From Micavibrio sp. TMED2 (GTDB taxonomy: Bacteria > Pseudomonadota > Alphaproteobacteria > TMED2), in assembly GCA_002168225.1 (NCBI GenBank), contig NHBH01000001.1, forward strand, positions 538,188-602,187: a stretch of DNA of 64,000 nucleotides, in the 5' to 3' direction. A model generated the notes under the pieces. The model made no database searches, was not told where the DNA came from, and was given only the letters and a program-made list of their open reading frames with translations. A program made the position numbers and the translations under genes. Positions 1 to 8,513 of this stretch are shown in pieces (position 1 is the first letter of the stretch; each line of letters begins with the position of its first letter).

Positions 1-161
1 TGACCCTGAAGATCGAGGCAACCGACAGCAGCATTGCCGATGCGGTAGCGAGCAGCCTGCAGGATATCGTCAAGCTGCGCGGCAAGGTGGAGATCGTCGC
101 ACCCAACAGCCTGCCGAATGATGGCAAGGTGATCGACGACATCCGCAACTACGAGGCCTGA
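1..161 (+). CDS. Phenylacetate-CoA ligase family protein, C-terminal end (partial)
   Basis: Only the last 52 codons are present, open at the left edge in frame 3 and ending with TGA at 159-161. The translation ends in the sequence KLRGKVEIVAPNSLPNDGK followed by VIDDIRNYEA. This resembles the C-terminal AMP-binding subdomain of phenylacetate-CoA ligase-like enzymes, where a lysine after a 'SLPNDGK'-type turn closes over the adenylate. Such enzymes activate aryl acids with ATP and CoA in the cytoplasm. The substrate cannot be judged from this fragment. Family call moderate, based on motif recall. Confidence 0.6.
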   Translation, partial: TLKIEATDSSIADAVASSLQDIVKLRGKVEIVAPNSLPNDGKVIDDIRNYEA

Positions 162-181
162 GCGATAGTGGCCCGGCCCGG

Positions 182-1015
182 TCAGTTGGCCGAGGCAGTA
201 CTGAGATTGTCCCGATAGCGATGCCAGATGCCCATTTGCTGCTGGCGGGCCTGATGCTCGGCAGCACGGTACAGATTATCAAAGCTCTGGCTCGGATTGT
301 CGTCATCAAAGGCGGCACGCAATCTGGCGTCATTGTCATCACGTATCGGTTGTCGCGTTATCAGCCCTGCGGACAGCAACTGGAACCCGATGTCATGATT
401 GAACGCTGATTGCGATTGCCCGACGTCAGTTGTTTCATCTGCATCGGGCGGCAGCCAGCAACGGCCCAAGGGGTTTGACTTGTCAGCATCAACGACATCA
501 CAAATCAGCTGAAAATGCTTGTCCTCAAGGATGGATGTCAGGCTTGTCACTAGCCATTGCGGATCAACGAAGGCGGGCTGCGTATCGACGCCTGCCAGTG
601 TCAGGTCGATGATCTCCGGCACTTCATGAGGCATCTTGCCATTATGGCGTTCAACCACGAGACGCAGTGATATGCCGTTATAGCCTCCCGTAATCATGGG
701 GCGGTGCAGCGGGGCGTAACCGAAGGATGGTGGGGCGTGGGTATTAATCGGTTGATCGCTCAAAACCTTGCCTTCGACACGGACCATGTTCACGACATCA
801 TCCGATGAGCGCACGGATCGGCTGGATCCCGGAAGCTTTATGGCCGGATTGATCCATATGTCCTGATAAATACTGACAGGCTTCATGCCCTGCGCATTGT
901 TATAGGCTGTTACCTGATGATCGGCTCTTTTGAAGCCTGTATTCAACTCCCGGACGATCAGCGTGGCAGCTGCGATCCAGAACATGCCAGCCAAGACAAT
1001 AAGGTGCTTTTGCAT
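182..1015 (-). CDS. Membrane-anchored protein with weak staphylococcal nuclease-like C-terminus
   Basis: A protein of 277 aa from the ATG at 1015, which overlaps the upstream gene's stop as TAATG; an upstream in-frame ATG at 1096 lies inside that gene and is less likely. A single hydrophobic segment lies at residues 3-19 (IVLAGMFWIAAATLIV), so the protein is probably anchored with its body in the periplasm. The C-terminal third contains GRCWL, a segment reading GFQLLSAGL, and a late AARQ-type helix ending QMGIWHR. This order resembles the end of staphylococcal nuclease domains ('GR..A...N..L...GLA...A...A....GIW'). The canonical catalytic Arg/Glu set is not evident, so activity is doubtful. 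It forms a two-gene operon with 1015-1623. Confidence 0.6.
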   Translation of the reverse strand: MQKHLIVLAGMFWIAAATLIVRELNTGFKRADHQVTAYNNAQGMKPVSIYQDIWINPAIKLPGSSRSVRSSDDVVNMVRVEGKVLSDQPINTHAPPSFGYAPLHRPMITGGYNGISLRLVVERHNGKMPHEVPEIIDLTLAGVDTQPAFVDPQWLVTSLTSILEDKHFQLICDVVDADKSNPLGRCWLPPDADETTDVGQSQSAFNHDIGFQLLSAGLITRQPIRDDNDARLRAAFDDDNPSQSFDNLYRAAEHQARQQQMGIWHRYRDNLSTASAN

Positions 1016-1623
1016 TACCGGGCTCCTGATTTGATTGCTGCATTGAGATACAGCCCGCTCAGGCTGATCGGTGGCTGTTCGGGCGCGAATGCCCATGTCG
1101 GCATTGGCTTGATACCGTCGGGACTGAAGAAACCGGCAAAGCCGTTCTCGATTATCTTCAGGGCAATATCGGTGCTCGGGTTATAGACCGGCATTTCGGC
1201 GGGCAGGGTTTGGCCGAGGCCGGAGCAGCTGAAGCTACCGGTGCTGCGTTCCCAACAGGCAACCCAAGGGCCATATTCATGCAGCAGATCAGTGACCGCA
1301 GCGCGGGCATACAGATCGTTGAGCGCATTATGCGTGGTGGAGATGCCCCAGATTTGCACAATATTTCTGTTGCCGTATCTCCGGCCTTCACCCTGAAAAT
1401 CTGAGAGATACAGGCTGGATGGCGAGATCGCCTCGGCCCGGGCAACAATCATATCATCACGACACTGGTTCAGTGTCGTGGCGCACCAGGCATCTTTACG
1501 TGCGATATTGTCGGCGATCTTTTTCTCGAACCGGCGCAGCTCGAAAACAAACATGACATAGCCGACGACAAACAGTGCCGTGGCACCGATAGCCATGATG
1601 CCGAGCAATCGTCGAAAGCGCAT
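1015..1623 (-). CDS. Membrane-anchored protein, distant relative of the downstream nuclease-like protein
   Basis: A protein of 202 aa with an N-terminal hydrophobic helix (residues 6-28, LGIMAIGATALFVVGYVMF) and a soluble remainder, so likely periplasmic and anchored. The region around residues 95-165 reads as an alanine-rich helix, then YGPWVACWE, a short turn, SCSG and finally DIALKIIENGFAGFF. This order matches the second half of staphylococcal nuclease-like domains and parallels the next gene in the operon. Catalytic residues cannot be identified. Its stop codon overlaps the next start. Real gene with good confidence; fold assignment speculative. Confidence 0.6.
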   Translation of the reverse strand: MRFRRLLGIMAIGATALFVVGYVMFVFELRRFEKKIADNIARKDAWCATTLNQCRDDMIVARAEAISPSSLYLSDFQGEGRRYGNRNIVQIWGISTTHNALNDLYARAAVTDLLHEYGPWVACWERSTGSFSCSGLGQTLPAEMPVYNPSTDIALKIIENGFAGFFSPDGIKPMPTWAFAPEQPPISLSGLYLNAAIKSGAR

Positions 1624-1705
1624 CCCCTTGTCCCCCGTTCAACCATGGTTGAAGATCCTTGCTGTAGAGTGGGACGCCGCATCGGGGGATATTCTTGGGT
1701 GCGGA

Positions 1706-2278
1706 TTATGCGGACTTGTTTTTGGGCGTCTCCACCTTGAGGTCATAGAGCCTGCCGCCGGTGGCCTGGGCCACAACATCGGTGCGCAGGAACATCCACA
1801 TCCGGGGCGAGCCCGCCGGGAACCACGCGTTGTGGAACGTCATCATATCCTTGTCGATATAGGTTTTCAGCTTCTGGCGATGGCCGAAGGGCGGTACGCC
1901 ATCGGCGTCATAACCGACCACTTGCCGCATGAACTTCTCGTCCGGGCGTTCCAGTTCCTCGCCGGTGATCTTGAGCAGTTTACGCAGGCTGACCTGATTT
2001 TTGCCGCTGATGATGATCAGGTGACCATCGCCGGTGCGCCGTCCTTTCAGAACCAGTGTGCGTCCGATCTGGCGAACCCCGGCCCGCAGTCTGAGCGCAA
2101 CCTGTGTCGGGTCACGTACCGGGTCCGGGAATACCCGGTGTACCAGTGTCAGGCCAAGGCCCTTGAGAACCGATTCAATCACCCCGGTATCGGCGGGCAA
2201 CTCCTCGGTCAGTGGTCTGCCCTCATAGACGAAATCATCGTTGGTTTCGTGACGGGCCGTATCTCGCATATCATTCAT
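1706..2278 (-). CDS. YbaK/EbsC family aminoacyl-tRNA deacylase-like protein
   Basis: A 190-aa protein with the YbaK fold signature: TLVLKGRRTGDGHLIIISG (about residues 74-92), then the conserved ending VVGYDADGVPPFG and YIDKDM. Members of this family hydrolyse mischarged tRNAs (for example Cys-tRNA(Pro)) in the cytoplasm. The lysine in the TLVLK strand and the GxxPPFG loop are the expected active-site elements. An AGGGA ribosome site lies about 10 nt before the ATG. It stands alone, transcribed away from the ccm operon. Substrate (Cys, Pro or Ala) cannot be decided. Confidence 0.85.
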   Translation of the reverse strand: MNDMRDTARHETNDDFVYEGRPLTEELPADTGVIESVLKGLGLTLVHRVFPDPVRDPTQVALRLRAGVRQIGRTLVLKGRRTGDGHLIIISGKNQVSLRKLLKITGEELERPDEKFMRQVVGYDADGVPPFGHRQKLKTYIDKDMMTFHNAWFPAGSPRMWMFLRTDVVAQATGGRLYDLKVETPKNKSA

Positions 2279-2455
2279 CGATCCATTCCCTTTCTGGGAT
2301 CACACCGGCATTTCAAACAGGCCGGATCGCTGTTCTGATATGAAGCGTAGCGGACAATTATTGATGATCCGTTAGTGCCACGTCCGGGCGGAACGGACTT
2401 CGTTAAGCAATGGGATGCTTGCCTGTCCGGGCGAAGCACAATAAGAGCCTTGGGC

Positions 2456-3091
2456 ATGACGGATATTCTGATCTCAACCGAGCAGCTTGTGGTTGGTCGT
2501 GGCGGCATGGCCCTGACCCAACCGCTCGACCTCAGCCTTGCCCGTGGCACGATCTGGCAACTGACCGGCCCGAACGGGGTTGGCAAGACCAGCCTGCTGC
2601 GTGTGCTGGCCGGGCTGCTGCCGGCCCTGCTCGGCGAGTTGCGCCACGGGTTCGGCGGACCGGCCGAGACGGTCAGGGCTTTTGATCCGTTCTGGATGGC
2701 ACAGATCGGCTGGCTTGCCGTGCAGCCGGGGCTGAAGCCCGGCCCGACCGTCGCCGAACATCTGCGCCGGACCGCGCGGCTCGCCGGTTTACCGGCTGTT
2801 GCCGATGATGCGCTGCTGGCGCGCTGGGGGCTGACGCCCTTGCGCGACCGTCCGGTGCAGTATCTCTCGCAAGGCCAGCGCCGCCGGGTCGATCTCGCCC
2901 GGCTGTGTCAGCAGGACCGACCGATCTGGGTGCTTGATGAACCAACAGTGACGCTTGATGCCGATGCCCGCGATGCACTCATGACCGCGCTTGGCGAGCA
3001 TCGGGAGCGCGGTGGCCTCACGGTTCTGGCGAGCCACGAGGTGCTGCCACTCGATGATATCCGCATGCTTGATCTGGCGGTGGCGGCATGA
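2456..3091 (+). CDS. ccmA: Haem exporter ATP-binding subunit CcmA
   Basis: ATPase of the CcmAB(CD) ABC complex that releases holo-CcmE during c-type cytochrome maturation. 211 aa from the ATG at 2456; an upstream in-frame ATG at 2375 would add a tail without similarity. Visible motifs: Walker A TGPNGVGKTS (about residues 37-46), ABC signature YLSQGQRRRVDLAR, and Walker B VLDEP followed by the switch His in ASHE. First gene of ccmABCDEFGHI; its last codons overlap ccmB by 4 nt. Confidence 0.95.
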   Translation: MTDILISTEQLVVGRGGMALTQPLDLSLARGTIWQLTGPNGVGKTSLLRVLAGLLPALLGELRHGFGGPAETVRAFDPFWMAQIGWLAVQPGLKPGPTVAEHLRRTARLAGLPAVADDALLARWGLTPLRDRPVQYLSQGQRRRVDLARLCQQDRPIWVLDEPTVTLDADARDALMTALGEHRERGGLTVLASHEVLPLDDIRMLDLAVAA

Positions 3092-3801
3092 ACCGGGAGC
3101 TTGGCATTGCATCTTTCGCCCCTTGGTGGCTGCTGCTGGTTCGGCTGATCGGGCGGGAAATGCGCACGCTCTGGCAGCGCCGGGGCGATGCCGCGACCGT
3201 ATTTATCTTTTATTTTCTGGTGCTGGTGCTGGCGCCTCTCGGCCTCGGACCGGCCAGCGCGACGCTGCGCGGCGTCGCACCCGGTCTGGTCTGGATCGCC
3301 GCCCTGCTGGCGGTCACCATGGCGGTGGAGCGCGGTATCCGCAGCGATCACAGCGATGGCTCACTCGAACAGTTGCTGTTTACTGGTGCCAGTGCCGAAT
3401 TGATCATCACGGCCAAGATCGTGACCTGCTGGATTGTCACCATCATGCCGCTGGTTCTGGTCTCGCCGGTGATTTTTGCGCTGCTTGCGGTGCCGCCTGC
3501 TGTTATGCTCCCCGGTGCGCTGGCGCTGTTGCTTGGCGGACCGGCGCTGGTCACCATTGGCATGGCCGGATCGGCACTGACCGCAGGTACCCGTCAGGGC
3601 GGGGCATTACTCGCCCTGCTGCTGTTCCCGCTGCAACTGCCGGTGCTGATATTCGGTGCCGCCGCGATCCAGCGCAGCCTGCTGGGTGAGGTGGCGGTTA
3701 CCGAGCTGCAGATACTGGCGGCACTCTGCCTCGGCAGCCTGCCTGTCGCGATTGCTGCCGGTGGCGCGGCAATACGTGCCTTGATCCGGGACAGTGCTTG
3801 A
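3088..3801 (+). CDS. ccmB: Haem exporter permease CcmB
   Basis: A 237-aa inner-membrane protein with about six hydrophobic segments, the usual length for CcmB. It partners CcmA as the transmembrane half of the ABC complex. Characteristic stretches are the N-terminal REMRTLWQRRGDA and the internal ERGIRSDHSDGSLEQLL, which correspond to the family's conserved cytoplasmic loop. The ATG overlaps the ccmA stop (ATGA), indicating translational coupling. Confidence 0.95.
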   Translation: MNRELGIASFAPWWLLLVRLIGREMRTLWQRRGDAATVFIFYFLVLVLAPLGLGPASATLRGVAPGLVWIAALLAVTMAVERGIRSDHSDGSLEQLLFTGASAELIITAKIVTCWIVTIMPLVLVSPVIFALLAVPPAVMLPGALALLLGGPALVTIGMAGSALTAGTRQGGALLALLLFPLQLPVLIFGAAAIQRSLLGEVAVTELQILAALCLGSLPVAIAAGGAAIRALIRDSA

Positions 3802-3858
3802 TGCTCAAAACACCGACCGCCATGTTCTTTTTGTGATTTGATGAGATAACCCGAGCCC

Positions 3859-4623
3859 ATGCACCGCTTCGCCAACCCAGCACGGTTCCAGAAACTGACC
3901 GCACCGGTCCTGCCGGTTCTGTGGCTGCTGGCGGCTGGCCTGATTGCTGTGGGCCTCTATCTGTCGCTGTTCGGGTCACCGCCGGATTACCAACAGGGCG
4001 ACAGTGTCCGCATCATGTATGTGCATGTGCCTGCCGCCTGGATGGCGCTGTTTGTCTATGCCACCATGGCCGGTGCGGCGATTTCTGGCTATGTCTGGCG
4101 GCACCCGCTGGCTGATCTCTATATGCGCGCTGCGGCACCGGTGGGGGCTTGCTTTACCGCCATCTGCCTGATTACCGGTGCGATCTGGGGCCAGCCGATC
4201 TGGGGCGTCTGGTGGGTATGGGATGCCCGGCTGACTTCGGTTCTGATCCTGTTTTTCCTCTATCTAGGGTTTCTGGCGCTGGTCGATGCCTTCGATCAGC
4301 CCCAGCGCGGCGATGCCGCCGGGCGGATACTGGTCCTGCTCGGCTCGATCAACCTGCCGATTATCAAGTTCTCGGTCGACTGGTGGAATACCCTGCATCA
4401 ACCGGCCAGCATCACCCGGCTCGACAGCCCGGCGCTTCACAGCAGCATGATCTGGCCGCTGATGATCATGGCGCTCGGTTTCATGGCGCTGGGCGGTGCG
4501 CTGATCCTCATGCGGCTGAAGGGCGAACTTGCGCGCCGTCGCTGGCAGATGCGGATGCAGCGTCAGGCAATGCAGGGCGCGGCACAGGTGACGGTCGGGG
4601 CCGAAAATACCGGGCAGGCCTGA
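3859..4623 (+). CDS. ccmC: Haem handling protein CcmC
   Basis: A 254-aa inner-membrane protein with six predicted helices that loads haem onto CcmE. The periplasmic tryptophan-rich signature WGVWWVWDARLTS is at about residues 114-126, and the two haem-ligand His are plausibly those in MYVHVPAAW and WNTLHQP. The 57-nt gap after ccmB contains no terminator. The last 35 residues are basic, cytoplasmic and poorly conserved. Confidence 0.95.
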   Translation: MHRFANPARFQKLTAPVLPVLWLLAAGLIAVGLYLSLFGSPPDYQQGDSVRIMYVHVPAAWMALFVYATMAGAAISGYVWRHPLADLYMRAAAPVGACFTAICLITGAIWGQPIWGVWWVWDARLTSVLILFFLYLGFLALVDAFDQPQRGDAAGRILVLLGSINLPIIKFSVDWWNTLHQPASITRLDSPALHSSMIWPLMIMALGFMALGGALILMRLKGELARRRWQMRMQRQAMQGAAQVTVGAENTGQA

Positions 4624-4759
4624 TCAAGGTCACGACCCCGGATAACATGGCCTGATAACATGAATGCGATACAGGGTCGCAAAACCTAGCATTCTTGCCC
4701 GCCAGTCCCTAAGTTGCCGCCAGCAATATCGGGCACAACAGGTCAGGACACCTATTTCC

Positions 4760-4903
4760 GTGGATCAGTACGCAGCATATGTCTGGGCAGCCTATGCCAT
4801 CACCGGCGTCGGTCTGGCCGGTCTGGTTGGGGTCAGCATCGCCTATACGCGGCGCTGGCGGCAGCGTCTTGTCGATCTCGAACAGTCACAGAACAGCAAC
4901 TGA
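4760..4903 (+). CDS. ccmD: Haem exporter accessory protein CcmD
   Basis: A 47-aa single-span membrane protein starting with GTG at 4760 (MDQYAAYVWAAYAIT), followed by a hydrophobic helix and a basic cytoplasmic tail (YTRRWRQR). This matches the small CcmD proteins that help release holo-CcmE from the CcmABC complex. A longer reading frame opens at 4664, but the extra N-terminus does not look like protein. The GTG has only a weak ribosome site, so the exact start is uncertain. It lies 10 nt before ccmE. Confidence 0.8.
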   Translation: MDQYAAYVWAAYAITGVGLAGLVGVSIAYTRRWRQRLVDLEQSQNSN

Positions 4904-4913
4904 ACCTGCCGTT

Positions 4914-5456
4914 ATGACCCGCCCGGAACCGTCGCCCGCCCAACCATCTGCAAAACGACCATGGCAACCGAAGCACCGCCGTCTCGCATGGCTCTGTGTC
5001 GGTGCGGTGGTGGTCTGTGCCGCTGCCTTTCTGGTGCTGTCGGCGCTGCAGCAGAACCTGACCTTTTTCTACAGCCCGGCGGATCTGGCGGAACTTGAGG
5101 CGGCTGGCAAGCCCTTGCCGGTCAACCGCACCATCCGTCTCGGCGGCATGGTGGCCGAGAATTCGCTGACCCGTGCCGATGATGGCCTCACCGTAAACTT
5201 TGTCGTGACCGATTACAGTGCCGAAACACCGGTGCGCTTCTCCGGCATCTTGCCCGATCTGTTCCGCGAGGGGCAGGGCGTGGTGGCAATCGGTATTCTG
5301 GCCGAGAATGGCCATTTCACGGCTGAGGAAATTCTCGCCAAGCATGACGAGAACTACATGCCGCCGGAAGTGGCGGCGGCGCTGGAGCGTGGCCGCACCG
5401 AAGCCGGTCAGGGCCCGCAGCATCGCACCGATACACTGATTGAGGGCAATCGCTGA
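4914..5456 (+). CDS. ccmE: Periplasmic haem chaperone CcmE
   Basis: 180 aa from the ATG at 4914. An N-terminal signal anchor (about residues 22-42) precedes a beta-barrel OB domain. The haem-binding motif is LAKHDENYMPPE, in which the His makes the covalent bond with haem and the Tyr is an axial ligand. The proline- and lysine-rich first 20 residues are cytoplasmic. The stop codon overlaps the ccmF start (TGATG). Confidence 0.95.
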   Translation: MTRPEPSPAQPSAKRPWQPKHRRLAWLCVGAVVVCAAAFLVLSALQQNLTFFYSPADLAELEAAGKPLPVNRTIRLGGMVAENSLTRADDGLTVNFVVTDYSAETPVRFSGILPDLFREGQGVVAIGILAENGHFTAEEILAKHDENYMPPEVAAALERGRTEAGQGPQHRTDTLIEGNR

Positions 5457-7507
5457 TGATTGCCGAACTGAGCCATTTCGCCCTCGTGCTGGCACTGGCC
5501 ACGGCTGTTGTACAGGCAGTGGCCGGGCTGTTGCTGCTGCGTGATGGTGTACAGCATGATCCGATCCGTCGGCAGGCGGCATCCACCGTGGCGCGCCGGG
5601 CCGCCGGGGTGCAGGCCGGGTTGATCGCTGCTGCCTTTCTCGGGCTGATCTATCTGTTTCTGACTTCGGATTTCTCGGTCATCACTGTGATGGAGAACAG
5701 CCATTCCGCCAAGCCCCTGCTGTACAAGATCGCTGGCAGCTGGGGTAATCACGAAGGCTCGCTTCTGCTCTGGGTCATGGTGCTCGCCATCTTCGGCGCG
5801 GCGGTTGCCCTGAGTGGTGGCGGTTTGGACAGCGAGGCTGATACGGGCCGTTTGCGCCTGCGCGATGTCACTCTCGGCGTGCATGGACTGCTTGGTATCG
5901 GCTTTCTGCTGCTGTTGCTCTGGACCTCCAACCCGTTCGGGCGTCTGGTCGATCCGCCGATCGATGGCAATGATCTCAACCCGTTGTTGCAGGACCCGGC
6001 GCTGGCCTTCCACCCGCCGCTGCTCTATCTCGGTTATGTGGGTTTCTCCAGCACCTTTGCCTTTGCGGTTGCCGGGTTGATGATCGGTCGCCTTGACCGG
6101 GATTGGGCACAGGCGACCGGGCGCTACGTGTTGATTGCGTGGTCGACCCTGACCCTCGGCATCATGCTTGGCTCATGGTGGGCCTATTACGAGCTTGGCT
6201 GGGGTGGCTGGTGGTTCTGGGACCCGGTGGAGAATGCCAGCCTGATGCCATGGCTGGCGGGCACTGCGCTGCTGCATTCCATTCATGTGATGGCCAAGCG
6301 GGAGGCACTGGCGAGCTGGACCGTGCTGCTCTCGATCATCACCTTCTCGCTCTCGCTGCTCGGCACCTTCCTTGTGCGCTCCGGTGTGCTGACCAGCGTG
6401 CATGCTTTTGCCCTCGATCCCGAGCGCGGTATGTTCATTCTGGCGCTGATCGGTACGACCGTTGCCGGTGCGTTGGCGCTCTATGGCTGGCGTGCCGGGC
6501 AAGCCGGACGCATGGCCCCGAACCCCGATTTCGCCGCTATCAGCCGTGAAGGCGCACTGGTGCTGAACAATGTGCTGCTGGCGCTCGCCTGCGCGGTGGT
6601 GCTGCTCGGCACGCTCTATCCACTAGGTTTGCAACTGCTGAACCTGCCGCCGGTATCGGTCGGCCCGCCCTATTTCGAGGCGACGGTTGCCCCGCTGCTG
6701 GCGCCGCTGCTGCCAGCGATAGCAATCGCGCCGTTCCTGCCATGGCGCAAGGCATCGGTTGCGCCGGTTATGCGCCGCTTGCGCTGGTCATTGCTGATCG
6801 CTGTCATTATCGCGCTTGCCGTCATCTGGCCGGACCAGCCGGGCCGGGCCTTTGCCAGTGCCGGGTTTGCCGCTGGCCTCTGGATACTGGCGGCGACCCT
6901 GATGCAATGGCTGGAACGGGCGCAATTCAGCCTGTCCCGCGCGATCCGCCTGCCTGCCTGGCAACACGGGATGAGTGTTGCGCATCTGGGGCTGGCGGTC
7001 ATGGTACTCGGCATTGCCGGGTCGTCAGTCTGGAGTACGGACCGTATCTTGCGCATGGAGCCTAATGAGCGGGTCAGCCTCGCCGGTTACACCATCCGCT
7101 TCAAGGGTGTCGAGCGGGTCGATGGCGACAATTACCAGTCGGATATGGGACGCCTCGAGATCAATCGGGGACGGTTCACCCTGACACCGGAAAAGCGCTG
7201 GTACCCGGTTTCCCAGATGCGCACCACCGAGGCAGCGATCCGTTTTGACGGCTGGGGCAATCTCTATGTCACCCTTGGTCAGCCTGATGAGGCCAACCGT
7301 CCGCTTGATGCTGGTGAGGCAACAGGACAGGCTGGCAGCGGCTGGTCGCTGCATTTGCAGTACCATCCGATGATTGCGCTGATCTGGATCGGGGTTGCTA
7401 TCATGGCGCTGGGCGGGTTGATCGCGGCCAGTGACCGCCTCTTCGCCACCCGTGGTCGCAAGGTCGAGGCTGTGGCGGCGACACCAGCACCAGAGGTGGC
7501 GTCATGA
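5456..7507 (+). CDS. ccmF: Cytochrome c haem lyase subunit CcmF
   Basis: A 683-aa polytopic membrane protein that transfers haem from CcmE to apocytochrome c with CcmH/I. The WWD domain signature GWGGWWFWDPVENASLMPW is at about residues 248-266. Conserved periplasmic loop features include WGNHEGSLLLWV near residue 95 and LLQDPALAFHPPLLYLGYVG near residue 180, with His residues that serve as haem ligands in the family. Full length for CcmF. The stop overlaps the ccmG start by 4 nt. Confidence 0.96.
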   Translation: MIAELSHFALVLALATAVVQAVAGLLLLRDGVQHDPIRRQAASTVARRAAGVQAGLIAAAFLGLIYLFLTSDFSVITVMENSHSAKPLLYKIAGSWGNHEGSLLLWVMVLAIFGAAVALSGGGLDSEADTGRLRLRDVTLGVHGLLGIGFLLLLLWTSNPFGRLVDPPIDGNDLNPLLQDPALAFHPPLLYLGYVGFSSTFAFAVAGLMIGRLDRDWAQATGRYVLIAWSTLTLGIMLGSWWAYYELGWGGWWFWDPVENASLMPWLAGTALLHSIHVMAKREALASWTVLLSIITFSLSLLGTFLVRSGVLTSVHAFALDPERGMFILALIGTTVAGALALYGWRAGQAGRMAPNPDFAAISREGALVLNNVLLALACAVVLLGTLYPLGLQLLNLPPVSVGPPYFEATVAPLLAPLLPAIAIAPFLPWRKASVAPVMRRLRWSLLIAVIIALAVIWPDQPGRAFASAGFAAGLWILAATLMQWLERAQFSLSRAIRLPAWQHGMSVAHLGLAVMVLGIAGSSVWSTDRILRMEPNERVSLAGYTIRFKGVERVDGDNYQSDMGRLEINRGRFTLTPEKRWYPVSQMRTTEAAIRFDGWGNLYVTLGQPDEANRPLDAGEATGQAGSGWSLHLQYHPMIALIWIGVAIMALGGLIAASDRLFATRGRKVEAVAATPAPEVAS

Positions 7508-8073
7508 CCGGTAAACGCCTGCTGATCTGGTTGCCACTGTTGTTTGTCCTGTTGTTGGCGGCGGCATTTGCCATTGCGCTCAACCGTCCCGATAGCGCAC
7601 CTGCCACGGCAGAACCGGCGCTGCTTGATCAGCCCTTGCCGCAATTTGATACGGCGGGTGATGAGGCAGCGGACTTTCTGACCGGTCTGGCGCATGGCGA
7701 TATTACGCCGGGTCCATCCGGTCTGGCGCTGGTCAATTTCTATGCCTCATGGTGTGCACCGTGCCGGATCGAGCATCCCTATCTGTTACGCCTTGCCCGG
7801 GATGGGCAGGTGGCGGTCTATGGCATCGCCTATCGTGACAAGGTGGCGGATACAGCCGGTTATCTTGAAGAATTCGGCAATCCCTTCGCCATGACCGGTC
7901 TCGATCCGAAGGGTGAGGCGGCGCTGGCCTTCGGCATCACCGGTGTGCCGGAAACATTTGTGATCGACGCCGATGGCCGCATCCGCTTCCGCATACAGGG
8001 GCCTATTTCGGCTACGCAGTTTGATACGTTGCAAGAGGTGTTCGAGCGCCTGCAGGCTGCGGGGGCTTCCTGA
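7504..8073 (+). CDS. ccmG: Thiol:disulfide oxidoreductase CcmG/DsbE
   Basis: 189 aa with an N-terminal membrane anchor (residues 6-26) and a periplasmic thioredoxin domain. The active site is YASWCAPCRIEHP (CxxC at about residues 85-88), and the cis-Pro loop is GVPETFVID. It reduces the CXXCH cysteines of apocytochrome c. Start and stop overlap both neighbours (ATGA and TGATG), typical of coupled translation in this operon. Confidence 0.95.
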   Translation: MTGKRLLIWLPLLFVLLLAAAFAIALNRPDSAPATAEPALLDQPLPQFDTAGDEAADFLTGLAHGDITPGPSGLALVNFYASWCAPCRIEHPYLLRLARDGQVAVYGIAYRDKVADTAGYLEEFGNPFAMTGLDPKGEAALAFGITGVPETFVIDADGRIRFRIQGPISATQFDTLQEVFERLQAAGAS

Positions 8074-8513
8074 TGCGCCTTATGCTGATTGCCCTGACCC
8101 TGCTGTTCGCCATGCCTGCCGTGGCTGCCACCATCTCGCCCGAAGATGTGCTCGACGATCCGCAGCAGGAAGCGCGTGCGCAGGCGATGGCCGAGCGATT
8201 GCGCTGTGTCGTCTGCGCCAACCAGTCGATTGCCGATAGCGAGGCATCGCTGGCGATTGACATGCAACGGTTGATCCGCCGCCGCATTGCCGCCGGGGAC
8301 AGTGATCAGGCCATCCTCGACGATCTGATTGCCCGCTATGGCGAGCGTATCCTGCTCAACCCGCCGATGACCACGCGCACGATCATCCTGTGGTCGCTGC
8401 CGCCAGCCTTGCTGGTACTGGTCGGGCTGGTCCTGTTCCTGCGCAAGCGGGGCAATGAGGCAGCGGCGCTGGAAGCAATCGCGATTGATGACTGGCAGGA
8501 GCCGTCATCATGA
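8073..8513 (+). CDS. ccmH: Cytochrome c maturation protein CcmH (CycL type)
   Basis: 146 aa: signal peptide (cleavage near AVAA), then the conserved redox motif LRCVVCANQSIADSEA and the downstream RRRIAAGDSDQAILDDLIARYGERILLNPP, ending in one C-terminal membrane helix (LPPALLVLVGLVLFL). It exchanges disulfides with CcmG and apocytochrome c. This is the short form; the TPR part of the E. coli protein is encoded separately as ccmI next door. Confidence 0.95.
   Translation: MRLMLIALTLLFAMPAVAATISPEDVLDDPQQEARAQAMAERLRCVVCANQSIADSEASLAIDMQRLIRRRIAAGDSDQAILDDLIARYGERILLNPPMTTRTIILWSLPPALLVLVGLVLFLRKRGNEAAALEAIAIDDWQEPSS

Noticed and set aside
1580-2338. A 252-codon plus-strand frame across the YbaK-like gene
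   Set aside because: The minus-strand product has clear YbaK motifs; the plus-strand product has none.
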